From JBEDUK01 sp963781595 (GTDB lineage: Bacteria > Actinomycetota > UBA4738): a DNA stretch of 64,000 nt. Under the pieces are notes generated by a model. It did not search any database. It was not told where the DNA came from and worked only from the letters and a program-made list of their open reading frames with translations. A program made the translations under genes and the position numbers. Of this stretch, positions 43,686-53,470 are shown piece by piece. Where the stretch lies: contig CAWAGG010000006.1 in assembly GCA_963781595.1 (NCBI GenBank), positions 434,001 through 498,000 of the forward strand. Reading direction: 5' to 3'. Positions within the stretch are counted from its first letter, which is position 1; every line of letters starts with the position of its first letter.

Positions 43686-45413
43686 TCACGCCCCGTGGGC
43701 GGCGAGCGCGCCGCGCACCACGCTGCGTACGAGCGCCCGGGCGCCGATCCCGGCGGTTCGATCGATCGGGACCTCCACGATCTGCAGGCCGCCCATCGCC
43801 GCGCGTTCGAGGACCGCCGAACCGACGTCCGACGGACGATCGACCGAGATGTGACCCGCTCCGGCCGCACTCGCGAGCGCGGCGAGGTCCACGCGATGTG
43901 GGGTCACGAAGAACCGTTCGTGCTCGGGCTCGGACGCCACGGAGAGGTGGTCGAAGATCCCGCCGCCATGGTTGTTCGCGACGACGAACACCGCGTTCGA
44001 ACCGCCGCCCGCGCTCCACACGAGGCCACCGACGTCGTGGAGCATCGAAAGGTCGCCGGCCAGCGCGAACGTCGGCACGCCGGACGCCGCGACGCCGAGG
44101 ACCGTCGACACGAACCCGTCGATCCCGCTCGCCCCGCGGTTGCCGATCACGCGCAGGCCCGCGCGCGGGGTCATGTACGCGTCCAGGTCCCGGACCGGCA
44201 TGCTCGACGCGACGACGAGGGTGGCGCCGTCAGGGACGGCCGCGGCGACGTCGCGTGCCAGCCGTCCTTCGAACGGCTCGGGAATCCCGTCCAGGAGGTC
44301 GCCGACCGCCAGCGCGACGGCCGCGCTCGCGCTGCCCCATCCGTCCGGCCACGAGGTCGTCGCGCGCGGGCGGATCCGTTCGGCGAGCGCCGCCGCGACC
44401 GCGCACGGGTCGGCGTCGAACGTCACCCGCGCGCTCCGTGAGGGATCGGCCGGACCTCGGTTCGTGACGACCAGGTGACCACTGCGCGCGACGAACGACT
44501 GTCCGGCGCGTGAGGTCGGCGCCGCGCCGAGTTGCAGCACCGTGTCAGGCGCATGGCTGGACGCGAACGCCTCGTCGGCCAACAGGAGTTGTCCGGTCGC
44601 GAGCGCATGCGGCGGGCGCCGGAGCTGGGACTGCGGTTCGGCGAGCATCGGCCAGCCGGTCGCCGCGACGAACGCCTCGACCGCGGCGAGGTCCTCGCCG
44701 GGCGTCCATGGGTCGATCGAGCCGGCGAGGACCACGCCACGCTCCGCGCCGGACACGAGGTCGATGAGCACTTCCATCGCGGCGTCGTCGATCGGCTCGG
44801 CCGGTCGTTCGGCCGCTGCCCTGTCCGGCGCGGCCGGCGGCGCCGGGGCGATCGGCGCACCGGACGGCACCAGCGGCTCGCGGAAGGGGAGGTTCAGGTG
44901 CACCGGTCCTCCGGGCGGGCCGATCGCCTCCTCCAGCGCCCTCGTGCCGGCCGACCGCCACGTCGCACGCGAGCCGGGGGACGCGTCCGGGACATCGAGG
45001 TCGGCGGCCCAGCGCACGGAGCCACCGAAGATGCCGATCTGGTCGATCGTCTGGTTCGCGCCGACCCCGCGCAGCTCTGGGGGCCGGTCGGCGGTCAGCA
45101 GGATCAGCGGCGTGCGCGACATCGCGGCCTCGACCACGGCAGGCAACAGGTTCGCGACGGCCGTGCCGGACGTCGTGACGACCAGGGCGGGCCGACCCGT
45201 CGACTTCGCGATTCCCAGCGCGAAGAACGCCGACGAACGTTCGTCGAGGTGGACGTGCACCGGCAGGGAGCCCTGGCGAGCGAGCGCGAGGACGAGCGGC
45301 GTCGAACGCGACCCGGGCGAGATGCACGCGGCGACGGCGCCGCCACGGGCCAGCGCGTCGACGAGGCCGGTCGCGCACGCAAGCGCGAGGTCGCCCTCGT
45401 GGGCGTCAGGCAC
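43686..45413 (-). CDS. menD: 2-succinyl-5-enolpyruvyl-6-hydroxy-3-cyclohexene-1-carboxylate synthase
   Basis: Thiamine-diphosphate enzyme adding succinic semialdehyde (from 2-oxoglutarate) to isochorismate. The 575-residue protein shows the N-terminal pyrimidine domain ISPGSRSTPLVLALARQG with HLDERSSAFFALGIAKSTGRPALVVTTSGTAVANLLPAVVEAAMSRTPLILLTADRP, and the C-terminal ThDP motif GDLSMLHDVGGLVWSAGGGSNAVFVVANNHGGGIFDHL. Length and motifs are normal. It is the last gene of the menB-menA-menC-menD run; its start overlaps the menC end by 8 bp. The downstream step, MenH, is absent from the window. Confidence 0.94.
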   Translation of the reverse strand: MPDAHEGDLALACATGLVDALARGGAVAACISPGSRSTPLVLALARQGSLPVHVHLDERSSAFFALGIAKSTGRPALVVTTSGTAVANLLPAVVEAAMSRTPLILLTADRPPELRGVGANQTIDQIGIFGGSVRWAADLDVPDASPGSRATWRSAGTRALEEAIGPPGGPVHLNLPFREPLVPSGAPIAPAPPAAPDRAAAERPAEPIDDAAMEVLIDLVSGAERGVVLAGSIDPWTPGEDLAAVEAFVAATGWPMLAEPQSQLRRPPHALATGQLLLADEAFASSHAPDTVLQLGAAPTSRAGQSFVARSGHLVVTNRGPADPSRSARVTFDADPCAVAAALAERIRPRATTSWPDGWGSASAAVALAVGDLLDGIPEPFEGRLARDVAAAVPDGATLVVASSMPVRDLDAYMTPRAGLRVIGNRGASGIDGFVSTVLGVAASGVPTFALAGDLSMLHDVGGLVWSAGGGSNAVFVVANNHGGGIFDHLSVASEPEHERFFVTPHRVDLAALASAAGAGHISVDRPSDVGSAVLERAAMGGLQIVEVPIDRTAGIGARALVRSVVRGALAAHGA

Positions 45414-46275
45414 GGCCGAGTCTCCTGAGCAGGAGGTCCGGTTCGACGCGCCGGCTCTCGAGGACGCCGCCGCGAGGGGTGAGCGGGGCCGAGGTCACGT
45501 CCTCCTCCAGCAACGGCGCGGTGCCGACGCCGTGCGCGAACGGTGCGTCCGGCAGCGCGGCGGCGAGGGCGAGGACGGCCGCGAGCCCTACCGACGTCTC
45601 GAGCGCGCTCGACGCGATCGCCGGGACGCCCGCGTCCTCGGCCGCGGCGAGCGCGGCGCGCACGCCGCCGATCCGCTGCGGCTTCAGCACGACCGCGTCG
45701 GCGGCGTCCAGGTCGCGGAGCCGTCTGGCGTCCCGGACGGTTCGAACCGACATCTCGGCGGCGACCGGGATCGGGCTCGCGCGTCGGACGCGTGCCAGAT
45801 CCTCGAGGGTCGGAACGGGATCCTCGACGAGTTCGATGTCGGATCGCGCGAACCGCCGCAACGCGCTGAGCGCCGTCTCCGGGTCGGGCCAAGAGCCGTT
45901 CGCATCGAGTCTGATCCGCGCCGACGAACCCAGCGCCTCGCGGACGGCGGAGACGCGCGCCTCGCCGAAGTCGTCACCCACCTTTACTTTCGTGGTCGAA
46001 CAGCCAGACGAGAGCGCAAGGCGCGCGGCGTCGGCCGGAGCGAGGCGCGGGATCATCGCGTTCACGTTGACCTGGTCCCGCGCGCCCTTCGGGAACACCT
46101 GTTCCGCAGCCTCTTCCGCCGAGCGCTCTGCCGCGGCTCGTTCGTCCGGGGACCAGGACGGGAGGGGCGAGCACTCGCCCCACCCCGCCTCGCCCCGCAC
46201 GAGCCACCCGCGGCGCTCGACGACCGCGCCGACCGGGACACGGAGGCGAACTGCGAACGCCACCCGTTCGTTCAT
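45406..46275 (-). CDS. menC: o-Succinylbenzoate synthase
   Basis: Enolase-superfamily dehydratase making o-succinylbenzoate. The 289-residue protein has the catalytic Lys in CSTTKVKVGDD (KxK), the metal ligands Asp in RIRLDANGSW, Glu in IELVEDPVP and Glu in AAEMSVRTV, and the second catalytic Lys in AVVLKPQRIGG. The N-terminal capping domain is somewhat short. The ATG at 46275 overlaps the menA stop (ATGA); an upstream GTG at 46290 is possible. It is within the minus-strand men operon between menA and menD. Confidence 0.92.
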   Translation of the reverse strand: MNERVAFAVRLRVPVGAVVERRGWLVRGEAGWGECSPLPSWSPDERAAAERSAEEAAEQVFPKGARDQVNVNAMIPRLAPADAARLALSSGCSTTKVKVGDDFGEARVSAVREALGSSARIRLDANGSWPDPETALSALRRFARSDIELVEDPVPTLEDLARVRRASPIPVAAEMSVRTVRDARRLRDLDAADAVVLKPQRIGGVRAALAAAEDAGVPAIASSALETSVGLAAVLALAAALPDAPFAHGVGTAPLLEEDVTSAPLTPRGGVLESRRVEPDLLLRRLGRA

Positions 46276-47180
46276 GCTCGCGCGATCCACAGGCCGGCTG
46301 CGAGGAGCACGCCGAACGCCAGGTCGAGGAGCGACGTCGCCACGAGGACGGGCACCAGCGCTCGCCCGCTCGCGCGACCGACGACGACGAGCGGCCGGAC
46401 GGCGATCGGGAGCGAGACCAGCGCCAGCAGCCCCCAGGCCGGCACCGCGCCCGAGGCGACCCCCACGCCGAGGACCACGAACGCGCCCGCGACGCAGCCG
46501 CGGTACAGGGCGCGACTCCCGGACTCGCCCAGCCGCACCGCGAGCGTCCGCTTGCCGGCCGCCGCGTCGGTCCCGATGTCACGGAGATTGTTCGCGACCA
46601 GGATCGCGACCGCCAGCAGCCCCACGGCGACGGCGCCCCACCACGCGGGCGCGGGCACCGTCTCGCCCTGCACGTAGGCGGTCCCGACACACGCCGCCAA
46701 CCCGAAGAACACGAACACCGAGACCTCGCCGAGCCCGCGGGCCGCGTAGGGCTTCGGCCCGCCGGAGTAGAGCACCGCGGCGGCGATCGCTCCGGCGCCG
46801 AGGACCAGCAGCCACGGGTTCGTCGTCAGCGCGAGCCAGGCGCCGACCGCGCCGGCGACCGCGAACGCGATCAGCGCCGCGGTCCGCACCGCGCCGGGCG
46901 ATGCCAGGCCGGACGCCGTAAGCCGAACCGGCCCGACGCGCGCCGGCGTATCGACACGCCGGACGCCGTCGAAGTAGTCGTTCGCGTAGTTCACGCCGAC
47001 CTGCAGGGCCAACGCTACGACGAGGCAGCCAACCGCCCGCCAGAAGGTTGGCGACGCGGCCGCTGCGGTTCCGACCAGGACCGGCGCGACGGAGGCGCCG
47101 AGCGTCCGCGGGCGGGCTCCCGCCACCCACAGGCCGACCGGCGACCGGGGCGCGCGCGGCGCGGCCGAGGCCTCGCTCAC
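46272..47180 (-). CDS. menA: 1,4-Dihydroxy-2-naphthoate polyprenyltransferase
   Basis: Membrane prenyltransferase joining DHNA to polyprenyl diphosphate, giving demethylmenaquinone. The 302-residue protein has eight or nine predicted helices, the first Asp-rich motif NYANDYFDGVRRVD and the second NNLRDIGTDAAAGKRTLAVRLG, plus GLWVAGARPRTLGASVAPVLVG at the N-terminus, all typical of MenA of the UbiA superfamily. The GTG at 47180 overlaps the menB stop by 4 bp and its stop overlaps menC. The product is methylated by MenG. Confidence 0.94.
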   Translation of the reverse strand: MSEASAAPRAPRSPVGLWVAGARPRTLGASVAPVLVGTAAAASPTFWRAVGCLVVALALQVGVNYANDYFDGVRRVDTPARVGPVRLTASGLASPGAVRTAALIAFAVAGAVGAWLALTTNPWLLVLGAGAIAAAVLYSGGPKPYAARGLGEVSVFVFFGLAACVGTAYVQGETVPAPAWWGAVAVGLLAVAILVANNLRDIGTDAAAGKRTLAVRLGESGSRALYRGCVAGAFVVLGVGVASGAVPAWGLLALVSLPIAVRPLVVVGRASGRALVPVLVATSLLDLAFGVLLAAGLWIARA

Positions 47181-47989
47181 GGTCGCTTCGGGAACCTGGA
47201 GAAGTCGGGGCGGCGCTTCTGCACGTACGCGTCGCGCCCCTCCTGCGCCTCCTCGCTCATGTAGTACAGGAGCGTCGCGTCGCCTGCGAGCTGCTGGATC
47301 CCCGCCAGCCCGTCGGTGTCGGCGTTGAAGCCGGCCTTCAGCATCCGCAGCGCGAGGGGCGAGAACTCGAGCATCCGCCGGCAGACCGCGACGGTCTCCT
47401 CCTCCAGCGCGTCCACAGGGACGACCCGGTTGACGAGGCCCCAGTCGAGCGCCGTCGCGGCGTCGTACTGCTCGCAGAGGAACCAGACTTCCTTCGCCCG
47501 CTTCAACCCGATCGTGCGCGCGAGCAGCCCGGACCCGTACCCGGCGTCGAACGACCCGACCTTCGGCCCGGTCTGGCCGAACCGCGCGTTCTCCGCCGCG
47601 ATCGTCAGGTCGCAGACCAGGTGGAGGACGTGGCCGCCGCCGATCGCGTACCCGGCGACCATCGCCACGACCGGCTTCGGCAGCCGCCGGATCTGGACCT
47701 GAAGGTCGAGGACGTTCAGCCTGCCGATCCCGCGCTCGTCGCGGTACCCGTCGTCGCCGCGGATCCGCTGGTCGCCGCCGGAGCAGAACGCCTCCGTGCC
47801 TTCGCCCGTGAACACGATCACCCCGACCGACGGGTCGTCGCGCGCCGCGTCGAACGCGTCGGACAGCTCGAACAGCGTCGTCGGTCGGAACGCGTTGCGC
47901 ACCTCGGGGCGGCAGATCGTGATCTTCGCGATCCCATCGGCCGCCTCGTACCGGATGTCCGTGTAGTCGCCGGATGCCTGCCAGTCCAT
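47177..47989 (-). CDS. menB: 1,4-Dihydroxy-2-naphthoyl-CoA synthase
   Basis: Crotonase-fold enzyme that cyclises o-succinylbenzoyl-CoA to DHNA-CoA. The 270-residue protein matches MenB closely: ITICRPEVRNAFRPTTLFELSDAFDAA, FCSGGDQRIRGDDGY (the SGGDQ oxyanion segment), VAGYAIGGGHVLHLVCDLTIAAENARFGQTGPKVGSFDAGYGSGLLARTIG, and the C-terminal FSRFPKRP. The GxxGS-type region contains the Asp/Ser residues used in catalysis. It is the first gene of the minus-strand men operon and divergent from menE, with which it shares a 50-bp spacer. Confidence 0.95.
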   Translation of the reverse strand: MDWQASGDYTDIRYEAADGIAKITICRPEVRNAFRPTTLFELSDAFDAARDDPSVGVIVFTGEGTEAFCSGGDQRIRGDDGYRDERGIGRLNVLDLQVQIRRLPKPVVAMVAGYAIGGGHVLHLVCDLTIAAENARFGQTGPKVGSFDAGYGSGLLARTIGLKRAKEVWFLCEQYDAATALDWGLVNRVVPVDALEEETVAVCRRMLEFSPLALRMLKAGFNADTDGLAGIQQLAGDATLLYYMSEEAQEGRDAYVQKRRPDFSRFPKRP

Positions 47990-48027
47990 GACCGTCCACT
48001 CCTAGAGTGATCGCTCCGATCCTGGGC

Positions 48028-48033
48028 TAGCCT
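48028..48033 (+). promoter_or_regulatory. -10 box TAGCCT of menE, leaderless-type
   Basis: TAGCCT lies 6 nt before the menE GTG in the 50-bp menB-menE spacer. With no room for a ribosome site, leaderless translation is likely. Confidence 0.5.
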
Positions 48034-48039
48034 AGCGGA

Positions 48040-49287
48040 GTGCCGCGTTCCCGCAGAACCGCCGGCCTCCGACCGGGGGACCTCCTCTCCGCTGCGATGC
48101 CTCCGGGCCCCGCCTGGATCGATCTGCTGAGGGAGGCGTGGCACGCGGGGATCGCGGTCCTGCCGATCGACCATCGGCTGCCCGCCGCAGAAACCGACCG
48201 GCTGCTGCGCATCGCGCGGCCTGCGGCGGTCCTCGCGCGCGACGCCGTCGAACCGGCGATACGGCGCGGCGGCGTGCCGGTGCCCGAGGACGTTCGGCTC
48301 GTCGTCGCGACGTCGGGGACCGCGGCCGCGCCGAAGCTCGCGGAGCTGACGGGCAGCGGGATCGAGGCCGCGCTCGACGCGTCCAACCGCCGGCTCGGGG
48401 CCCGAGCCGACGCGCCGTGGTTCTCCTGCCTCCCGGTCGCCCACATGGGCGGGATGCTCGTCGCGCTGCGCGGGGCGCTCCTCGGGACCCCCGTGGCGCT
48501 CGAACCGTCCTTCGACGCGGCGACCTTCGCCCGGCGCGAGGTGGACCCGCGATACACGTCGCTGGTCCCCACCATGCTCCGTCGGGTGCTGGAGGGCGCC
48601 GCGCCGCTCGCGGGCTTCGACGCGATCCTCGTCGGTGGCGCGGCTCTTCCCCGGGAGCTCGCGGCGCGCGCCTCGGCGGACGGATCGCGCGTCGTCTCGA
48701 CCTACGGGTTGACCGAGACCTGTGGGGGCGTGGTGTACGACCGCGAGCCGCTCGACGGCGTCGAGGTTCGGATCGGCGCCTCGGACGAGATCCTCCTCCG
48801 GGGCCCAACCGTCATGCGCGGGTACCGCTCCGACCCGGACGCGACCGCAGCCAGCTTCGACACGGACGGTTGGCTCCGGACGGGCGACGCCGGGACGATC
48901 GACGCGGCGGGCCGGTTGCGCGTCGCCGGCCGCCTCGACGACCTGATCGTCACCGGCGGGGAGAAGGTCTGGCCCGAGGAGGTGGAGGCCGTGCTGATGG
49001 CCGCGCCGCAGGTCGCGGAGGCGGCGGTGGTCGGGGTGGACGACCCGGAATGGGGTCAGCGGGTGGTGGCGTTCGTGGTTCCTTCCGACCCGGGGGACCC
49101 GCCGTCGACGGCGACGGTCCGCGCGATCGCCGGCGGTCGTCTGGCGCGGGCCAAGGTCCCCCGCGAGATCGTCCTGGTCGAGCGCCTCCCCAGGACGAGG
49201 TCCGGCAAGGTCCGCCGATCGGCCCTCCTGCGTCCCGGGGGACCCGGCGCCCACCGCGGGACGCGCCCGCCGGTGCCGCACGGGTAG
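48040..49287 (+). CDS. menE: o-Succinylbenzoate-CoA ligase
   Basis: AMP-forming ligase supplying the MenB substrate. The 415-residue protein is short for the ANL family, as MenE of Actinobacteria is. It has VVATSGTAAAPKLAELTG (P-loop, with AAAP replacing the usual T-G-x-P-K pattern), CLPVAHMGGML, ILVGGAALPRELAARA, TYGLTETCGG, WLRTGDAGTI, RLDDLIVTGGEKVWPEEVE and the catalytic C-terminal Lys in RTRSGKVRRS. MenE assignment rests on both motif pattern and the adjacent men operon. GTG start after a leaderless -10. Confidence 0.9.
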   Translation: MPRSRRTAGLRPGDLLSAAMPPGPAWIDLLREAWHAGIAVLPIDHRLPAAETDRLLRIARPAAVLARDAVEPAIRRGGVPVPEDVRLVVATSGTAAAPKLAELTGSGIEAALDASNRRLGARADAPWFSCLPVAHMGGMLVALRGALLGTPVALEPSFDAATFARREVDPRYTSLVPTMLRRVLEGAAPLAGFDAILVGGAALPRELAARASADGSRVVSTYGLTETCGGVVYDREPLDGVEVRIGASDEILLRGPTVMRGYRSDPDATAASFDTDGWLRTGDAGTIDAAGRLRVAGRLDDLIVTGGEKVWPEEVEAVLMAAPQVAEAAVVGVDDPEWGQRVVAFVVPSDPGDPPSTATVRAIAGGRLARAKVPREIVLVERLPRTRSGKVRRSALLRPGGPGAHRGTRPPVPHG

Positions 49288-49290
49288 CAT
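49285..49290 (+). promoter_or_regulatory. -10 box TAGCAT upstream of the YihY-type gene
   Basis: TAGCAT overlaps the menE stop codon TAG and lies 26 nt before the proposed CTG start at 49317; AAGGGAGGGG between them is a strong ribosome site. Confidence 0.4.
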
Positions 49291-49316
49291 CGGGTCCGGG
49301 AAGGGAGGGGTTTGGG

Positions 49317-50336
49317 CTGGAGCTGAACAGCGTCATCGACGGCCTCGACCGGTTCCAGCAGCGGCACGTCGTGTTCGGCTTCCCCTTCGCCGTCGCGAAG
49401 AAGTTCGGCGACGACCGGGCCGGGAACCTCGCGGCTCTGATCGCCTACTATGGATTCTTCTCGGTCTTCCCGCTGATGCTCGTCTTCACGACCATCGTCG
49501 GGTTCGTCCTGAGGGGGAACCCGGAGGCTCAGCAGCGCGTGCTGGATGGTCTGCATTCCGCGCTGCCGATCGTGGCCGCGAACGTGAACGTGGAGGCATT
49601 GTCCGGCAGCGGGATCGACCTGCTGATCGCGGTCCTGCTCGCGCTCTGGGCAGGGTTCGGCGTCGTCGAGGCGATGCAGAACGCGTTCAACGACGTGTGG
49701 TACGTCACGATGAGCCACCGGCGCAGCTACGTGCTTCGCAAGCTGTGGGACCTGGCGGTCCTCTCCCTCGTCGGCGCGGCGATCCTCGCCTCGAGCGCGC
49801 TCGCCACGGTCGCGAACCTGGCGCCACAAGCGCGATGGGTGTCGATCGCCGGCTCGTTGCTGATCAACTTCGGTCTGCTGCTCGTGGTGTTCAAGATCCT
49901 GCCCGCGACGTCGGTCGGGTGGCGCGAGGTCGCGCCGGGCGCGGTCGTCGCCGCCGTTCTGATCACGCTCCTCCAGACGCTCGGCGTCGTGTTCGTGCAA
50001 CGGAAGGTGGCGAACGCCGGTGCGATCTACGGATCGTTCGCCCTCGTCATCGGCCTGCTGGCGTGGTTCTACCTCGGGGCGCAGATGATGCTGTACGCGG
50101 CCGAGCTGAACACGGTCCTGAAGCACCGGCTCTGGCCGAGGGGACTGGCCGCGCCGACGGCGGACGCCGACCGTCGCATGGAGGTCATGCAGGCGGAGAC
50201 GGTCGTTCGGAGCCGCGAGCGCTCCCTGCGCGTGTCGATCGAACCGGCGGACGACGGGGGTTCGGAGCCGGACGGAGCCGCCGAGTCCGGAGCTTCGACG
50301 TCGGTGGGTTCCCGCCCCGAACGGCCGCCGGGCTAG
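49317..50336 (+). CDS. YihY/virulence factor BrkB-family membrane protein (CTG start)
   Basis: A 339-residue inner-membrane protein of the YihY/BrkB family (formerly misannotated RNase BN). Six membrane helices fit: AALIAYYGFFSVFPLMLVFTTIVG, LLIAVLLALWAGFGVVEAMQNAFNDVW, DLAVLSLVGAAILASS, ISLL-type segment near 49860, REVAPGAVVAAVLITLLQ and YGSFALVIGLLAWFYLGAQMMLYAAELN. A charged C-terminal tail follows. No ATG, GTG or TTG occurs in frame near the conserved start (NSVIDGLDRFQQRH); CTG at 49317, 6 bp after GGAGGGG, is the best start. Function is unknown; some members are putative transporters. Confidence 0.85.
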   Translation: MELNSVIDGLDRFQQRHVVFGFPFAVAKKFGDDRAGNLAALIAYYGFFSVFPLMLVFTTIVGFVLRGNPEAQQRVLDGLHSALPIVAANVNVEALSGSGIDLLIAVLLALWAGFGVVEAMQNAFNDVWYVTMSHRRSYVLRKLWDLAVLSLVGAAILASSALATVANLAPQARWVSIAGSLLINFGLLLVVFKILPATSVGWREVAPGAVVAAVLITLLQTLGVVFVQRKVANAGAIYGSFALVIGLLAWFYLGAQMMLYAAELNTVLKHRLWPRGLAAPTADADRRMEVMQAETVVRSRERSLRVSIEPADDGGSEPDGAAESGASTSVGSRPERPPG

Positions 50337-50339
50337 GAT
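50334..50339 (+). promoter_or_regulatory. -10 box TAGGAT upstream of acs
   Basis: TAGGAT overlaps the stop codon of the YihY-type gene and lies 41 nt before the acs ATG. The leader contains CAGGAGG. No clear -35. Confidence 0.35.
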
Positions 50340-50380
50340 TCGGAACGAGGACCCGAGACGCCCAGGAGGTTCCCGCGCGC

Positions 50381-52344
<1,964 letters not shown>

Positions 52345-52348
<4 letters not shown>

Positions 52349-52824
52349 AGGACGCCGTGTCGCGACTGAAGACCCTGCCGTCGACCGATCAGCTGACGTT
52401 CGTCTTCGAGCTCGAACCACGGGACGGACCGATCGCGGCGGAGATGGACGGACCCGGAGCGCGGACCGACCGGACCGACCGGGCCGCCGGCGAGCGCCCC
52501 GACGCCGAGGCCCCGCAGGTCGATCGGGCGCCCGAACCGCGCTCCGAGCGCGACTGGCGCGCGATCCTCGATTTCGAACGCGGATGGTCCGGACCGCTCC
52601 CCGCGAAGCAGCGCGCGATCCGCGCGTCTTTCGGCTTCTCGTCGGCGCGCTATCATCAGCTGCTCGACCGCGCCCTGGAGCTCCCCGACGCGCTCGCGTA
52701 CGACGCGGCGCTCGTCGGACGGCTCAGGCGGGTCCGGGAAGCCCGGCGCAGCAAGCGGTTCGCCCAGCGCATCGACGCGGGGCCCCGCGCGGTGACAGGG
52801 GAGGGTGGTTCGCGGGGTGGCTGA
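52345..52824 (+). CDS. DUF3263-domain protein
   Basis: A 159-residue protein. The C-terminal 75 residues form an HTH-like DUF3263 domain (WRAILDFERGWSGPLPAKQRAIRASFGFSSARYHQLLDRAL, then DAALVGRLRRVREARRSKRF), a small conserved domain of actinobacteria usually near a LytR_C gene, as here. The N-terminal part is acidic and low-complexity. Function is unknown; the basic HTH suggests DNA or RNA binding. GTG at 52345 overlaps acs (GTGA); GTG at 52357 is an alternative. It overlaps the next gene as well. Confidence 0.82.
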
Positions 52825-53356
52825 CAGGGACGAACCGGAGCACCAGGGAACGGCAAGGCGCGCGCGCTCGGTGATGATCAACTCGCCGTTGCGGTGGGTG
52901 GTGGTGGTCGCGTTCATCGCGGTGGGCGCCTTCATCCTGGCGAACGGCTTCGGCGCCTCGCCGAGCGGCGCCGTCGGCGGCCCGGGGTCCGGGAGCGGGA
53001 CCGGTGGAACGCCGACCACGACGCCGTCGCGGACGCCGACGCACCAGCCGACGACGGCCACGACGCCCCCGCTCACGGGCATCACCGTCGCGGTCTACAA
53101 CGCCACGAGCGTCACGGGCCTCGCGAGCAACGAACGCCAGCGCCTCGAGACGGACGGGTGGGACGTGACCAAGATCGGCAACGTCACCGCGACCTTCACG
53201 ACGACCACGATCTACTACCTGAAGGGCGCACAGGCGCAGGCGGAGTACATGAAGGCGACCTACTACCCGGGCGCGGTCGTGAAGGCGGCCCCGCCGGCTT
53301 TCCAGGACGCGAAGATCACGCTGATCCTCGGCACCGACTTCACCGCGACCCCTTAG
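52817..53356 (+). CDS. Membrane-anchored LytR_C-domain protein
   Basis: A 179-residue protein: short basic N-terminus, one membrane helix near residues 28-45 (WVVVVAFIAVGAFILANGF), a Thr/Pro/Gly-rich linker (about 50-90), and a LytR C-terminal domain (ITVAVYNATSVTGLASNERQRLETDGW; TTTIYYLKGAQAQAEYMKATYYPGAVV; KITLILGTDF). LytR_C domains are associated with cell-wall polymer attachment proteins, but this one lacks the LytR-CpsA-Psr catalytic domain. A role at the envelope is inferred. I take the GTG at 52817, whose GGGGAGG site is about 11 bp upstream; GTG at 52805 would overlap that site. Confidence 0.8.
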   Translation: MADRDEPEHQGTARRARSVMINSPLRWVVVVAFIAVGAFILANGFGASPSGAVGGPGSGSGTGGTPTTTPSRTPTHQPTTATTPPLTGITVAVYNATSVTGLASNERQRLETDGWDVTKIGNVTATFTTTTIYYLKGAQAQAEYMKATYYPGAVVKAAPPAFQDAKITLILGTDFTATP

Positions 53357-53470
53357 GGGCTGGGTCGTCGGTGCCCGTCCGCACCCCTTGCACGGCCCTC
53401 CGAGGTGCTCGAACATAGGGAACGCGGTCGGCGGCTCCCGACCGGCAGCCGATCGGAGGATCCTCCCGCC

